A stretch of 64,000 bases of DNA, taken from Paenibacillus sp. FSL K6-0276. Its GTDB lineage: Bacteria; Bacillota; Bacilli; Paenibacillales; Paenibacillaceae. The stretch spans positions 4,030,001 through 4,094,000 of the forward strand of contig NZ_CP150276.1 in the NCBI RefSeq assembly GCF_037977235.1, written 5' to 3'. Numbering within the stretch: the first letter of the stretch is position 1; each line of letters opens with the position of its first letter. Shown here one piece after another: positions 51,777-62,825 of the stretch. The notes below the pieces were generated by a model. It was not told the origin of the DNA, searched no databases, and saw only the letters and a list, made by a program, of their open reading frames with translations. The translations under genes and the position numbers were made by a program.

Positions 51777-53501
51777 TTAGTCATGGAAATTAAGACCTGA
51801 AGAAACCGCTTTGACATAACCTGCACGGATCACGAAATCGCCAAAATGCTCGCTATGCAGACGTTCTTTCGAATAACGATGAAGGATTGGCTCCAGCGTC
51901 TCCAGAATTTCTTTTTCATCTATGTTTTCTTTATACATTTTGTTCAAGCGATCTCCCGTAAAACCTGCTCCCAAGTACATATTATATCTGCCTGGACCTT
52001 TACCAATAAACGAGATTTCGCCCAGTGCCGGTCTTGCACATCCATTGGGACAGCCGGTCATCCGGATCACAATTTCCTCATCACGTAGGCCAGCTTCATC
52101 AAGGACAAGCTCTAGCTTATCAATCAACGAAGGCAAATAACGTTCTGCTTCAGCCATCGCAAGTCCGCAGGTAGGGAGTGCTACACAGGACATAGAACTG
52201 CGGCGTAGTGCAGAAAGATGTGCTCCGTCCGTAAGTCCATGCTGTTTAGCCAGCTCAGCCACTTTTCGTTTTTTTGCAGAGGTTACATTGGCAATCGTTA
52301 AATTCTGATTCGGTGTAAGCCGGAAATCTCCAGTATGAATCTTGGCAATTTCCCGCAAACCGGTCATTAACGTGTACCCTTCTTGATCATGAATCCGTCC
52401 ACTTTGGATATAAAGCGTCAAATTCCATTTCCCATTGGTACCCTTCACCCAGCCGTAACGGTCTCCATTGTGATCAAAATGGTATTCACGTGCCGACTCA
52501 AGCCGCCATCCGAGTCTTTCATGCAGCTCATCGACAAACCATTCCAGACCGTGGCGGTCAATCGTATACTTGAACCGTGCATTTTTGCGGACAGAGCGAT
52601 TACCATAGTCCCGCTGAATCGTTACCGTCTTCTCCGCTACAACGATCAATTGATCAGGACGGCAAAAACCAATGATACGACCAAGCTGAGGATAAGTGCT
52701 AGTATCGCCATGAGTCATACCCATACCGCCGCCTACCGAAACGTTGAACCCTACCAGCTTATCATTCTCAAGAATAGCGATAAAGCCCAGATCCTGCGAG
52801 AACACATCTACGTCATTAGAAGGGGGCACCGCAAGACCAATCTTGAATTTACGTGGTAAATAGACCGGACCATAGATCGGCTCAACTTCTGCCCGATCTC
52901 CTAAACTATCCACTACCTTTTCACCGTCTAGCCAAATTTCATGGTAAGCGGGAGTACGTGGTGATAGATGATCGCTGACTTTACGCGCCCATTCGTACAC
53001 TTCTGCATGAACCTCTGATTGATAGGGATTCGGATTGCTCATTACGTTACGGTTAACATCCCCACATGCTGCAAGGGTTGTCATTAGCGTATCATTGATG
53101 CTTCGGATGGTCTTCTTTAGGTTCCATTTGAGGACTCCGTGCATTTGGAACGCCTGTCTGGTAGTCAGACGTAAGGTTCCGTTACCATATTTCTGTGCCA
53201 GATCATCCATCACCAGCCATTGCTCGGGTGTAGCGACACCACCAGGGGCGACTACGCGAAGCATGAACTGGAATGCAGGCTCCAGCTTCTGACGTTCCCG
53301 TTCGTTGCGCAAATCTCTGTCATCCTGCATATAGCTTCCGTGAAATTTAAGCAGTCGATTATCATCTTCAGGCAGACCGCCCGTAATCGGATTGCTTAGT
53401 GTCTCAACTAACGCGCCCCGTAGATAGTTACTCTCCGACTTAATATGCTCAACATCACTTGGAGGCCCGCCGATCGGCTTGACCTTCTCATTGTTTGCCA
53501 T
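51777..53501 (-). CDS. cysI: Assimilatory sulfite reductase hemoprotein (beta) subunit
   Basis: 574 residues from the ATG at 53501 (GGGGGGAG 8 nt upstream; the frame can be read from 53540). It has the duplicated nitrite/sulfite reductase fold: [60 protein letters not shown], the siroheme/4Fe-4S cysteines in [20 protein letters not shown] and [20 protein letters not shown] (four Cys). It reduces sulfite to sulfide with electrons from the CysJ flavoprotein encoded just upstream. Confidence 0.95.
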   Translation of the reverse strand: MANNEKVKPIGGPPSDVEHIKSESNYLRGALVETLSNPITGGLPEDDNRLLKFHGSYMQDDRDLRNERERQKLEPAFQFMLRVVAPGGVATPEQWLVMDDLAQKYGNGTLRLTTRQAFQMHGVLKWNLKKTIRSINDTLMTTLAACGDVNRNVMSNPNPYQSEVHAEVYEWARKVSDHLSPRTPAYHEIWLDGEKVVDSLGDRAEVEPIYGPVYLPRKFKIGLAVPPSNDVDVFSQDLGFIAILENDKLVGFNVSVGGGMGMTHGDTSTYPQLGRIIGFCRPDQLIVVAEKTVTIQRDYGNRSVRKNARFKYTIDRHGLEWFVDELHERLGWRLESAREYHFDHNGDRYGWVKGTNGKWNLTLYIQSGRIHDQEGYTLMTGLREIAKIHTGDFRLTPNQNLTIANVTSAKKRKVAELAKQHGLTDGAHLSALRRSSMSCVALPTCGLAMAEAERYLPSLIDKLELVLDEAGLRDEEIVIRMTGCPNGCARPALGEISFIGKGPGRYNMYLGAGFTGDRLNKMYKENIDEKEILETLEPILHRYSKERLHSEHFGDFVIRAGYVKAVSSGLNFHD

Positions 53502-53547
53502 TGTGTTATCTCCCCCCGAAGTCATTCGATAACTTTCCATCTATCCA

Positions 53548-55413
53548 TTAATAGACATCGCGCTGGTAACGCTGCGTCTGTTGCATATCTTCCAGATAAG
53601 CCACTGCCGCTTCAGGGCTCAACCCACCCTCATTCTGAATCACAGTAAGCAAAGCAGAATGAACATCATGCGCCATATACTTCTCGTCACCGCAAACGTA
53701 AATATGAGCACCTTCTTGCAGCCATTCATAAACCTCACGACTCTTTTGCAAGATGCGATGCTGTACGTATACTTTCTCTTCGGTATCACGTGAGAAGGCA
53801 ACATCCAGCTTGCTTAGAAAGCCATCCTTCAGCATTCTCTGCCAATCAGTCTGATACAAGAAATCTGTCACAAAATGCCGATCTCCATAGAACAGCCATG
53901 ATTTCCCTTCCGCTCCCAGCTCTCCACGTTCCTCTAGGAAAGAGCGGAATGGAGCAACGCCCGTGCCTGGTCCGATCATTATAATCGGCGCATCCGGGTT
54001 AGCCGGTAGTTTAAAGTTAGGATTATGCTGAATGTAAATAGGCAACGTATCTCCTGGCTCTACTCTTTCTGCGCAATGCACTGAGCAGACACCGTAGCGT
54101 TCTCTGCCGTGAGCCTCATAACGTACAGCTCTGACCGTTAGATGAACTTCATCCGGGTTAGCCTTATAACTGCTAGCGATTGAATAGAGACGTGCAGGAA
54201 GCTTCCGCAAAATAGTCACAAAACTACTGGCTGAGCCTTCCCACGGTGAGAAGTCCTGGATTAAATCGAGCAGATCGCGTCCTTGAATATACTCTTTAAG
54301 CTCCGAAGCACGGTCTGGAGCTAATAACTCACTCAGCTTGTTTGAAGCGGACAGCTTTGCTGCTTGCTCCAGCAAAGGTTTGGTCAATACAGTGATTTCG
54401 TAATGATGCAGAAGTGCCTCACGTAAGGTTCCTTCATCACCTTTCTTATTAAACGGGACCGTATCGTTAGGATTCCAGTCCATAGTATGAATAATGGCGT
54501 CCACCAATTCAGGATGATTCTCTGGATAAACTCCCAGTGCATCCCCTGGTTCAAACTGTATATTAGAGCCTTCAAGCGATAACTCCAGATGACGAGTCTC
54601 ACGGTCCGAACCGCGCCCGTTCAAATTCAAATTCTCCAGTACCTCTGCTTTAAAAGGATTATTCCGTGTATATAAAGGCTCTTGCGACTCTGCGTCTTCT
54701 GCGGCTTGAACCGCTTTTGCAGCAATAGCTGGAGCATTTAAATTTGCATTTAATGCACCAATTACACCCTCAAACCATTCGGCAACGGAATCGTCATAAT
54801 CGAGATCACAATCTACACGTGGACTTAGCCGCTTTCCGCCAAGTTCCTCTAACCTCTGATCGAAGTCTTTACCCGTCTGACAGAAAAATTCATAAGAGGT
54901 ATCTCCCAGAGCCAGAACAGAAAACCGTAGGTTCTCTAATTGAGGAGCTCTTTTACTATAAAGAAATTCATGGAATATACGTGCATTATCAGGCGGTTCA
55001 CCTTCTCCGTGAGTACTTACCAGTAATAGCAGATTCTCTACCTTTTTTAGCGCAGTAGGTTTGAAGCTATTCATCGCGGAGATTGTGACTTGAAATCCTT
55101 GCTCTTCCAACTTGCGGGACAAGCTCCCCGCCAGTCGCTGGCAATTCCCAGTTTGCGAACCAAATAATAGGGTTACTTCGCGTGATGCTGCTTGTTGACT
55201 CGTTAAAACGCCGCCAACCTCCGCGTTTCCAATCGTATTCGATTGCACTTGAAGTTCGGAACCTGCCGGCGCTGCCGCCGCAGCACGGCCAATTGCGGAC
55301 AAATATCCGCTGAGCCATATTTGCTGTGTCTCCGTTAAGGATGGTAGAAGACGATTGAGAAGCTCGACTTGATTCTCGTTAAAAGGACTGTTCGTTACCT
55401 GTAGTTGCGACAA
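53548..55413 (-). CDS. cysJ: Assimilatory sulfite reductase flavoprotein (alpha) subunit
   Basis: 621 residues from TTG 55413 (AGGAG 9 nt upstream). Flavodoxin domain with FMN site LLFGSQTGNCQRLAGSL and STHGEGEPPDNARIFHEFLY. FAD/NADPH reductase half with ARLYSIASSYKANPDEVHL, GVCSVHCAER, GPGTGVAPFRSFLEERG and the C-terminal EGAHIYVCGDEKYMAHDVHS. It supplies NADPH electrons to CysI. It precedes cysI by about 46 bp in one operon. No S-box or T-box leader was recognised upstream. Confidence 0.95.
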   Translation of the reverse strand: MSQLQVTNSPFNENQVELLNRLLPSLTETQQIWLSGYLSAIGRAAAAAPAGSELQVQSNTIGNAEVGGVLTSQQAASREVTLLFGSQTGNCQRLAGSLSRKLEEQGFQVTISAMNSFKPTALKKVENLLLLVSTHGEGEPPDNARIFHEFLYSKRAPQLENLRFSVLALGDTSYEFFCQTGKDFDQRLEELGGKRLSPRVDCDLDYDDSVAEWFEGVIGALNANLNAPAIAAKAVQAAEDAESQEPLYTRNNPFKAEVLENLNLNGRGSDRETRHLELSLEGSNIQFEPGDALGVYPENHPELVDAIIHTMDWNPNDTVPFNKKGDEGTLREALLHHYEITVLTKPLLEQAAKLSASNKLSELLAPDRASELKEYIQGRDLLDLIQDFSPWEGSASSFVTILRKLPARLYSIASSYKANPDEVHLTVRAVRYEAHGRERYGVCSVHCAERVEPGDTLPIYIQHNPNFKLPANPDAPIIMIGPGTGVAPFRSFLEERGELGAEGKSWLFYGDRHFVTDFLYQTDWQRMLKDGFLSKLDVAFSRDTEEKVYVQHRILQKSREVYEWLQEGAHIYVCGDEKYMAHDVHSALLTVIQNEGGLSPEAAVAYLEDMQQTQRYQRDVY

Positions 55414-55587
55414 TATCCACCACTCCTAAACATGAAATCTGGTTATGATCCGTACCTCATATAAATCTACCTGAGCCTTTTTTAGAACCTCATGAAATCA
55501 GGCTATCACAATAATTGTAAACGATCAATGAAGTCATTTTCACCTAAAAATTGTTAATTATTGAAAAAGTATCAAGAAAGTACGGAA

Positions 55588-55630
55588 AAACCGATCAAAA
55601 CAGTATGATTTACTCTGATTTGATCGGTTT
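55588..55630 (-). terminator. Terminator of the phosphorelay operon
   Basis: AAACCGATCAAA pairs perfectly with TTTGATCGGTTT around a 19-nt loop. On the minus strand it is followed by TTCCG, and it sits 48 bp after the kinase gene stop. Confidence 0.7.
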
Positions 55631-55677
55631 CATTATAAAAAGTGATACTATTTATAAAATATTGTGATAAATAAAAA

Positions 55678-58600
55678 CTATAAATCCTTTTTACTTTCGG
55701 GAAATAATACCTCGCCTACCCCCATCTTTATCTTCACAATCTCTTCGAGCGTATTCGATAACTCGCCAGGCGGATAAGGTTTCGTTAAATACTTCTGAAT
55801 CACATCATTCAGTTGGTTCTTATCCGATTGATCCAGAGCAGAAGAGATAACAATCGGAATATTCTCTGTTCTCGAATCATCTTTTAGCATTCGGATCAAA
55901 TCCCAACCGTCCAGTTCTTCACCAAGCATCAAATCAACCACTATCGCCACAAATGGTGTTTTCAAGGCCTGATCAAAAGCTTGCTGTGGATGATAGTGAT
56001 GGGTAACACGGAAGCCCTTCCCTTTAAGCTCTTCTGATAAAAGCAACGATAGACTGTAATCATCTTCAACGATCATTACATTAGGCTTGAGCTCTTTTTC
56101 TGCATTCCATTTATTTAGCTCATCTTGATGTCTGCTTGTTTCTGAATGGAGGATTGGGAGGCTAAACCAAACGGTCGTCCCCTTTCCCTCTACCGAATCA
56201 ATTCCGATGCTTCCCTTTTGTTTCTCTATAATTTCTTTACAAATGGCTAGACCGAGACCTGTTCCACCAATTCTTTTGGAGGCACTGTTATCTACCCTTC
56301 TGAATTTTTGAAATAGCTGTCCTATTTGATCCTTAGGAATGCCAAGACCATTATCCTGAATGCGAACAATTACTTGACCTGGCTCATTATGCAACAGTAC
56401 CTTTATTTCATTAGTAGCAGGCGAGAACTTAATCGCATTACTTAACAGATTCGTTAGAACTTGGACAATCTTATCCTTGTCCACATCCACTTCTGCATTA
56501 AGAGCTTCATCCACCAGCAGCACATGATGTGTGCTGCTAAGTTTATATTGATCGATCACCCCAAGTACAATTTCACTGAGATTCACATGCTCCGTGATAT
56601 ACTGCTGCTTACCTGATTCCATTCTCTGCAGATCTAGAAAATCATTAATGAGCTCAGTCAATCGCTTCGCTTCCTTATGAATCGTCTCCAGATACTTCAG
56701 CTGCTTCTCAGGCTTCATGGTTTTGGACAATAGCAATTCCGTGAATCCTAGTACACTCGACAAAGGCGTTCTCAGCTCATGACTTACCGTACTGACAAGA
56801 TCAGATTTCATAAGATCCAGCTCGTACTCCCTGGTGATATCTCTGTAGACGAACAATGAACCAATTCGAAGCTCACGACGGAAAACAGGAATTGCATATA
56901 CATCAATATGCTTCTTGGATTCAGTTCCAATAGAGAATTGCATAGTGCTCGACTCCAGAGCATGCTCAGAGATCGCTTGCTCAAAGAACAACCGAAGTTC
57001 ATCGTGTTCATTCGAGCGTTCGATGAAATAATCCATCCATTCTTTTCTAGGAATCAAGGTACCTTCGGTCCATTCATAGTTAACTATATTACACAGCGCC
57101 TTATTCATCTGCAGCATCATGCCTTCTGTATTTACGAACTGAATCCCTTCGTTTACATTATTCACGATATCGTGGTTCAGCTTTCGCTCATGTTCGATCT
57201 CTTCGTACATGACTAAACGTTCAACCACTAGAGCCACTCGGTTCATCATCCCTTGAACCTCATTAATCTCTTCTTTGCTGAAAGAGTGTCCAATCCGACT
57301 TCCGCAAAATACAGCTACAATCTCATCTTCTGCATTCACAACAGTGGTATAGAAGTCATAGCAGTAGACCTTATTCGAAGAAATTCCCTGTTCCGATTGC
57401 GTGGCTAAACGCTTAACCACATATGTCTTTTCTGACTTCAAACGATATAACATTTCGTTGTTCTCATTATCGATATACCGCTGTACAATTTTCTGAGGAA
57501 CCCCTTTTACAGCCGCAATCTTATCCTTCACGAGCAGGAAGAAGCACGAATCAAATGCATACTTACGATGTATGAATTGAATAAACTTATCTGCAAATTC
57601 ATGTTTATCTAAGGTATAGGTAATATCATGATTCAGCTGATTATAAAGCTCAAGAATCTTTTTAGTCTGTTCCGTATTTTCTAGCATTTCCGCCAGTTCT
57701 AGCTGTACACTTTTCATAGAGGTGATATTATACGCAATAAGAATATACTGATATATTTCTCCATCTTTGTTCAGGTACGGCACGATAGTCAGATGCATCC
57801 AGATCGGCAATCCATCTTTGGTCAGAATCTGGAGCTCATTGCTCCATACCCCACCCGTATTTAACTTGTTAAAGACCCCCTGCGTTTGGTCACTAGATAT
57901 ATTATAGAGTTCAAATAACTTATAGGTAAAACCGATAATCTCAGACTTTTTATAGCCGGAATATTTGCTTAAATTATCATTCGAGTAGGTAAAGACTCCT
58001 TTATCAGTAAGAATCCCCACTGCAGCCGACTGATCCAGCGCTTTCATCATACTTTCAATTTCATTAAGTGAATGTTGCAGCCTGTACTGCTGATCCTGAA
58101 GCTCGTCCTGTTGCGCTTGTAGCTCTTCATTCTGCATCATCAATTCTTCTTCTTTGTCCTGAATACTTCTGGCCATATTTAGAAATGCAGTATAAAGTCG
58201 TCCGATTTCATCCTGATTCTTAAGCTTGCCCAGAAGAATTTCCTCACCAGCAGCCAATGAATGAGTTGCGCCTTCCAGCTTCAGAATGGGATTAATCAAG
58301 TTCCTTAGAATCCGCCAAATCATAAAAGTGAAGAAGAGCAGAATTATAGTGCTGAAAAAAAAGGAGATAAAAGTAAATTCGTTAGCCCGTTTGATATAAT
58401 GCAGAGCCATATTATTTAATGCGGTATCTGATCGCAGTCTGTACTCTTTCGTATACGCAAGAAAGTCATTCACTGATTTAGTACTACCTTCTTCAGCCAA
58501 AGCTCTCAAAGCTACATAATCATCAGCCTCAACAAGCCGAATCGCTTCTGGTAAAGTATTATTCTTATACTGGACATAAAATGATTTTAATCCATCCCTA

Positions 58601-58938
58601 AATAAGACTTCTTCGGAACTTAAATTAAGATTGGAATACTTATCCAGAATCTGATCAAAGTTAGCGAGGGCCGTGTTTAAGAGCTTTAATTCATTCGGGT
58701 CCTTGAGCAAAGTGAATCCTCTAGCTCGAAAAAACACCTCATTTAAGGTGCTCGCCATTTCGCTAATCGTGTCTGCTTTATACTTCAAAGTTTCACGGTC
58801 TCTACCTAATTCATCTTGCTCATAGTTTATGAAAAGAAAGAATACTGTTCCCATAATGACGATTAAAGAGAACACAACAATAATAATGCGCAAATATCTA
58901 TTTTTTATACTGTGATTAGAGCTACTTTCCTTCGCCAC
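55678..58938 (-). CDS. Hybrid histidine kinase (CHASE-like sensor, PAS, GAF, PAS, HisKA, HATPase, receiver)
   Basis: 1086 residues from GTG 58938. TM1 about 14-33 (IIIVVFSLIVIMGTVFFLFI), an external helical sensor to about 195, TM2 about 196-217, HAMP, a Gln-rich coiled coil (QNEELQAQQDELQDQQYRLQ), a PAS domain (KYSGYKKSEIIGFTYKLFEL), a GAF-like region, a second PAS, HisKA (LVSTVSHELRTPLSSVLGFT), HATPase_c (NLLSNAIKFSPA, DNGLGIPKD, GGTGLGLAICKEII) and a C-terminal receiver (VMIVEDDYSLSLLLSEELKG, VVDLMLG, KYLTKPYP). It is the last gene of a three-gene relay, overlapping the upstream regulator gene by 17 bp. Confidence 0.9.
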   Translation of the reverse strand: MAKESSSNHSIKNRYLRIIIVVFSLIVIMGTVFFLFINYEQDELGRDRETLKYKADTISEMASTLNEVFFRARGFTLLKDPNELKLLNTALANFDQILDKYSNLNLSSEEVLFRDGLKSFYVQYKNNTLPEAIRLVEADDYVALRALAEEGSTKSVNDFLAYTKEYRLRSDTALNNMALHYIKRANEFTFISFFFSTIILLFFTFMIWRILRNLINPILKLEGATHSLAAGEEILLGKLKNQDEIGRLYTAFLNMARSIQDKEEELMMQNEELQAQQDELQDQQYRLQHSLNEIESMMKALDQSAAVGILTDKGVFTYSNDNLSKYSGYKKSEIIGFTYKLFELYNISSDQTQGVFNKLNTGGVWSNELQILTKDGLPIWMHLTIVPYLNKDGEIYQYILIAYNITSMKSVQLELAEMLENTEQTKKILELYNQLNHDITYTLDKHEFADKFIQFIHRKYAFDSCFFLLVKDKIAAVKGVPQKIVQRYIDNENNEMLYRLKSEKTYVVKRLATQSEQGISSNKVYCYDFYTTVVNAEDEIVAVFCGSRIGHSFSKEEINEVQGMMNRVALVVERLVMYEEIEHERKLNHDIVNNVNEGIQFVNTEGMMLQMNKALCNIVNYEWTEGTLIPRKEWMDYFIERSNEHDELRLFFEQAISEHALESSTMQFSIGTESKKHIDVYAIPVFRRELRIGSLFVYRDITREYELDLMKSDLVSTVSHELRTPLSSVLGFTELLLSKTMKPEKQLKYLETIHKEAKRLTELINDFLDLQRMESGKQQYITEHVNLSEIVLGVIDQYKLSSTHHVLLVDEALNAEVDVDKDKIVQVLTNLLSNAIKFSPATNEIKVLLHNEPGQVIVRIQDNGLGIPKDQIGQLFQKFRRVDNSASKRIGGTGLGLAICKEIIEKQKGSIGIDSVEGKGTTVWFSLPILHSETSRHQDELNKWNAEKELKPNVMIVEDDYSLSLLLSEELKGKGFRVTHHYHPQQAFDQALKTPFVAIVVDLMLGEELDGWDLIRMLKDDSRTENIPIVISSALDQSDKNQLNDVIQKYLTKPYPPGELSNTLEEIVKIKMGVGEVLFPESKKDL

Positions 58939-59296
58939 TTAGGATCCCCTCCACAATCTGCAAGAGTTCCATCGGACTGAATGGTTTCGGCATGAAGTAA
59001 CGCGCTCCTGCATCAACAGCTCGAATTCGATCCACATCTTGAGCCTTGGCCGTTAACATTAAAATAGCTGTAGCTTTCTTCTTCTCCTCATCCAGCTGTT
59101 GAAGTACTTCAATCCCTGTCAATTCCGGCATCATATAATCCAGAATCACCAAATCAAAATGATTCTTGGATAGCTTTGTCAGTGCCTCCAATCCATTCTC
59201 CGCTGTGTGAATCTCAACATTCTCCAAATCTTCCAGCGTATCCTCGATTAACATCCGTAATACTTCTTCATCATCCACTACCATTATCTTTTGCAT
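58922..59296 (-). CDS. CheY-like single-domain response regulator
   Basis: 124 residues: IMVVDDEEVLRMLIEDTLED (acid pocket), LVILDYMMPELTGIEVLQQL with phospho-acceptor D53, and FMPKPFSPMELLQ with the conserved Lys. No output domain. In a relay it would shuttle a phosphoryl group between the hybrid kinase and the HPt-REC-GGDEF-REC protein. The stop overlaps the start of the kinase gene; 21 bp separate it from the upstream cyclase gene. Confidence 0.9.
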   Translation of the reverse strand: MQKIMVVDDEEVLRMLIEDTLEDLENVEIHTAENGLEALTKLSKNHFDLVILDYMMPELTGIEVLQQLDEEKKKATAILMLTAKAQDVDRIRAVDAGARYFMPKPFSPMELLQIVEGILSGEGK

Positions 59297-59317
59297 ATTT
59301 GCATAATTCCCTTCGTT

Positions 59318-60949
59318 TTAGAACAAGAATCTATGAGCCAATCGTTCCATCCGAGACAACAGCTCAGGCATGTGAACTGGTTTTACTACGTAATCATCAG
59401 CGCCCATCTGCAGGGCATGTACAATATCCGCCTGATTATTTCTTCCTGTCAGCATGATCACTAATATATTCACTTCCGGATACGTCTTGCGGATTCTTTC
59501 CAAGACTTCAACGCCATCAAGATCCGGCATCACACCATCCAGCAGGATAATATATTTCTCATCGACGGAAAACCAATCCGATTGCAAGAAATCCAGTCCA
59601 TTCGCATAACTGCTGATTCTGACCTCAGCAATATCTTCCGGCTCCCAAGTGTCAAACTGATGAGTCACAATTCTACGAATCAACGCATCATCATCCACAA
59701 TAATTACATTGAGAACTGAGTGTTTTTTAGTTGACGATAAATGGTCCGTGTAGAGTGTCGTCTGATTCCTTCCGGCATCCTTGCTGGCATAGAGGGCCTG
59801 ATCTGCTCTTTCTACAATTTTATCGGCAATATTCTCAGCTTCTGTTACCTCAGATATCCCACTAGAGAAGGTCACATGGAAGATTTCATTCTTCGCAAAA
59901 AAATCGGTGGCAGCAAATCGCTCCTGAATACGCTCAATCACTAACAATGCAGAACTCGCATCCGTATTGGGCAGGAACACAGCAAACTCTTCTCCACCAA
60001 AGCGGCAAAAGGTATCTTCCATCCGGATCGAACTCTGTACAAGCTCAGATAAGGACTGTAATACCTCGTCTCCGATTAGATGACCGTATGTATCATTAAT
60101 TTTTTTAAAATAGTCCAGATCAATCAGCGCTAAAGAAAATACCCGTTCCGTGCGCTTAAAATCGCAAATCAGTTGCTTCATCACTTGATTAAAGTGTTTT
60201 CGATTAAACGCACCCGTTAATTCATCCACAATGATGGAGTCCTGCCATTCCCACTTTAGCTCAAAGCGGTTTTTGATCAGAGCTAGGAATAAATCAATAT
60301 CTACAGGCTTCGATAAAAAATCCATTACACCCAGCCTATAGGCATGCAATTGAGTCGCTTTGGAGTACTCCCCACTTATAATGATGATTGGAATAAGTTC
60401 TTTTTTGGCTTTGCCGATAATTTGATTCAAGACCTCAATCCCACTGATATCTGGCAAAAGAATATCCAGAAGAATCAGATCCGGTTTGCTTTCATAGAAA
60501 ATCTTAAGACCCCGTTCAGCGGATAAGGCAATGCTTACATAATAGTTCTGCTTCTCTAATGATTCTTTTAAATAAGCTACTAATTCAACATCGTCATCAA
60601 TAAGCAAAATATCATTATGTGGGAGCGCATCATCATTCCTTTTTTTGTCTAACTGCTTAACAGAACCTAGAGCAACCGATGAATCTTGGTCAAAAAGTTG
60701 AATAAGCGGATACAAATAATCCCCCCACTCAAGGGCAGACCAGTTCTTAAGGCTACTTTCCATGAAATAGGGCAACGTTGCATCGGCAAATTGTTCAACT
60801 TCTTGTAACCCAACAGTTCCAGCCGTGCCTTTCAAATTATGCAAAAAACGATAAATGTCCTTCTCTTTAACTTCCGTCAGTTCCGACCATTCCTGGAGGG
60901 TTTGTTTGGTCCGTTGCTCGACCATATCTTTATATTTTTGTGTAGTCAT
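59318..60949 (-). CDS. HPt-REC-GGDEF-REC diguanylate cyclase of a phosphorelay
   Basis: 543 residues from the ATG at 60949 (AAGGAG 5 nt upstream). In order: an HPt domain with phospho-acceptor H37 in FLHNLKGTAGTVGLQ; a receiver (DILLIDDDVELVAYLKESLE, LILLDILLPDISG, LSKPVDI); a GGDEF domain with DSIIVDELTGAFNRKHFNQV, FSLALIDLDYFKKINDTYGH and the active-site loop CRFGGEEFAVFLP; and a second receiver (VIIVDDDALIRRIVTHQFDT, LLDGVMPDLDG, VVKPVHM). The inhibitory site RMED lies five residues before GGEEF. The protein should make cyclic di-GMP under control of a multi-step phosphorelay. No EAL/HD-GYP domain. Confidence 0.9.
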   Translation of the reverse strand: MTTQKYKDMVEQRTKQTLQEWSELTEVKEKDIYRFLHNLKGTAGTVGLQEVEQFADATLPYFMESSLKNWSALEWGDYLYPLIQLFDQDSSVALGSVKQLDKKRNDDALPHNDILLIDDDVELVAYLKESLEKQNYYVSIALSAERGLKIFYESKPDLILLDILLPDISGIEVLNQIIGKAKKELIPIIIISGEYSKATQLHAYRLGVMDFLSKPVDIDLFLALIKNRFELKWEWQDSIIVDELTGAFNRKHFNQVMKQLICDFKRTERVFSLALIDLDYFKKINDTYGHLIGDEVLQSLSELVQSSIRMEDTFCRFGGEEFAVFLPNTDASSALLVIERIQERFAATDFFAKNEIFHVTFSSGISEVTEAENIADKIVERADQALYASKDAGRNQTTLYTDHLSSTKKHSVLNVIIVDDDALIRRIVTHQFDTWEPEDIAEVRISSYANGLDFLQSDWFSVDEKYIILLDGVMPDLDGVEVLERIRKTYPEVNILVIMLTGRNNQADIVHALQMGADDYVVKPVHMPELLSRMERLAHRFLF

Positions 60950-61166
60950 ATTTACTCCTTCAGAGTATCGTATCAATCTATCACTTCATCACATTTTTGA
61001 TATACTGTCAATCGAATTTTCTTTAAATCCATAGGCCTTAACAAAAAAATGATCAAACTGACAAAAAACCTTTGGTTGAAGCTTGCTTCAGCATTTGCAA
61101 TAATGATTGGAATGGTTCATTCCGTTTAGACGGTGTAATCACCATATACAAAGGGAGGCTGTAATC

Positions 61167-61436
61167 ATGAAGGGGATTATTACTGTATTAGGAAAAGACA
61201 AAGTAGGGATTATTGCCAAGGTATGTACATATCTTGCCGAGCACAATTTGAACATTCTGGATATTTCTCAGACGATTGTACAAGATTATTTTAACATGAT
61301 GATGATTGTAGACATTTCTGGCTCGACTAAAGCATTTGAGGATATAGTTGAGGATTTGCATTTCATCGGAGAATCGATCGGTGTGGAAATCAAGCTTCAG
61401 CATGAGGATATTTTTAATATTATGCACCGCATCTAG
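61167..61436 (+). CDS. ACT-domain protein, UPF0237 family
   Basis: 89 residues from the ATG at 61167 (AAGGGAGG 8 nt upstream; the longer frame from 61107 has no site). A single ACT domain: [63 protein letters not shown] domains bind amino acids or other small ligands. It is 10 bp upstream of the UPF0210 gene, and the two families are nearly always paired. Confidence 0.88.
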   Translation: MKGIITVLGKDKVGIIAKVCTYLAEHNLNILDISQTIVQDYFNMMMIVDISGSTKAFEDIVEDLHFIGESIGVEIKLQHEDIFNIMHRI

Positions 61437-61446
61437 GAGGATGACC

Positions 61447-62805
61447 ATGATTTCATTGGTGGAAGTACAAGAAACGAATAAGATGATCCGTGAAATGAAT
61501 CTGGATGTGCGTACCATAACGATGGGGATCAGCCTCATGGATTGTGCTCATACAGATATGAGAACTTTTAACCAAAATGTATACGACAAGATTACTAGAT
61601 CCGCCGAGAAACTCGTTAAAACAGGTGAAGATCTAGAAAGACAATTTGGTGTTCCGATTGTTAATAAACGGATTTCTGTGACCCCTATTGCTATTGCTGC
61701 TGGAGCCGTGAAGACGGATACGTATGTACCTGTAGCGGAAATTTTGGACAAGGCTGCAAAAGAAGTTGGCGTTAACTTTATTGGTGGCTTCTCTGCGCTT
61801 GTACAAAAAGGCTGCACCAAAGGCGATCGCATTCTAATCGATAGCATCCCAGAAGCATTGGCAGTCACTGAAAGAGTCTGCTCCTCTGTCAACGTTGGCT
61901 CCTCCAGAAGTGGAATCAATATGGATGCTGTGAAATTAATGGGTGACATCATTATTCAAACTGCGGAACGCACCAAGGATCGGGATTCCATCGGCTGTGC
62001 TAAGCTGGTTGTCTTCTGTAATGCCGTCGAGGACAATCCTTTTATGGCTGGAGCATTTCACGGTGTTGGTGAACGAGAATGCGTCATCAATGTTGGTGTC
62101 AGCGGCCCAGGTGTAATCAAGCGTGCGTTAGAAGAAGTTAAAGGACAGGACTTTGAAACCCTATGCGAAACGATCAAACGGACGGCGTTTAAAGTTACGC
62201 GTGTTGGTCAACTAGTTGCACAGGAAGCTTCTAAACGGATGAACGTTCCCTTTGGGATTATCGATCTTTCTCTGGCTCCAACTCCAGAAATTGGAGACTC
62301 CATTGCGGAGATCTTTCAAGTCATGGGTCTGGAAGAAGCAGGCGCTCCAGGAACAACAGCCGCTCTGGCTATTCTAAATGACAATGTTAAAAAAGGTGGC
62401 GTTATGGCCTCCTCATATGTTGGCGGACTCAGTGGAGCCTTTATTCCGGTCAGTGAAGACCACGGAATGATTCAAGCCGTTCAGCGTGGTGCCCTTACTC
62501 TCGAGAAGCTAGAAGCTATGACCTGTGTATGTTCTGTAGGGCTGGACATGATTGCTATACCGGGAAGTACAACCAAAGAAACGATCTCTGGCATCATCGC
62601 AGATGAAGCTGCTATCGGAATGGTCAATAACAAAACAACCGCTGTTCGCGTCATTCCTGTCATCGGCAAGGATGTAGGCGAAATCGTAGAATTCGGCGGC
62701 CTCCTTGGATATGCACCAGTAATGGCTGTTAATTCCTTCAATTGCTCCAACTTCATTAATAGAGGTGGACGAATTCCTGCTCCAATTCACAGCTTTAAGA
62801 ATTAA
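61447..62805 (+). CDS. UPF0210/DUF711 (PFL) family protein
   Basis: 452 residues from the ATG at 61447 (AGGAGG 6 nt upstream; the nearer ATG at 61441 touches the ribosome site). Continuous family match: [100 protein letters not shown] and a final [20 protein letters not shown]. Structural relatives are pyruvate formate-lyase-like barrels without known reaction. It is expressed with the ACT protein. No glycyl-radical motif of the PFL type is evident. Confidence 0.88.
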   Translation: MISLVEVQETNKMIREMNLDVRTITMGISLMDCAHTDMRTFNQNVYDKITRSAEKLVKTGEDLERQFGVPIVNKRISVTPIAIAAGAVKTDTYVPVAEILDKAAKEVGVNFIGGFSALVQKGCTKGDRILIDSIPEALAVTERVCSSVNVGSSRSGINMDAVKLMGDIIIQTAERTKDRDSIGCAKLVVFCNAVEDNPFMAGAFHGVGERECVINVGVSGPGVIKRALEEVKGQDFETLCETIKRTAFKVTRVGQLVAQEASKRMNVPFGIIDLSLAPTPEIGDSIAEIFQVMGLEEAGAPGTTAALAILNDNVKKGGVMASSYVGGLSGAFIPVSEDHGMIQAVQRGALTLEKLEAMTCVCSVGLDMIAIPGSTTKETISGIIADEAAIGMVNNKTTAVRVIPVIGKDVGEIVEFGGLLGYAPVMAVNSFNCSNFINRGGRIPAPIHSFKN

Positions 62806-62825
62806 AAACCAAGTGAAAACACTTT

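Noticed and set aside
61348..61446. Longer start for the UPF0210 protein inside the ACT gene
   Set aside because: It would overlap the ACT gene by 89 bp; ATG 61447 follows AGGAGG at 6 nt and matches the family start.
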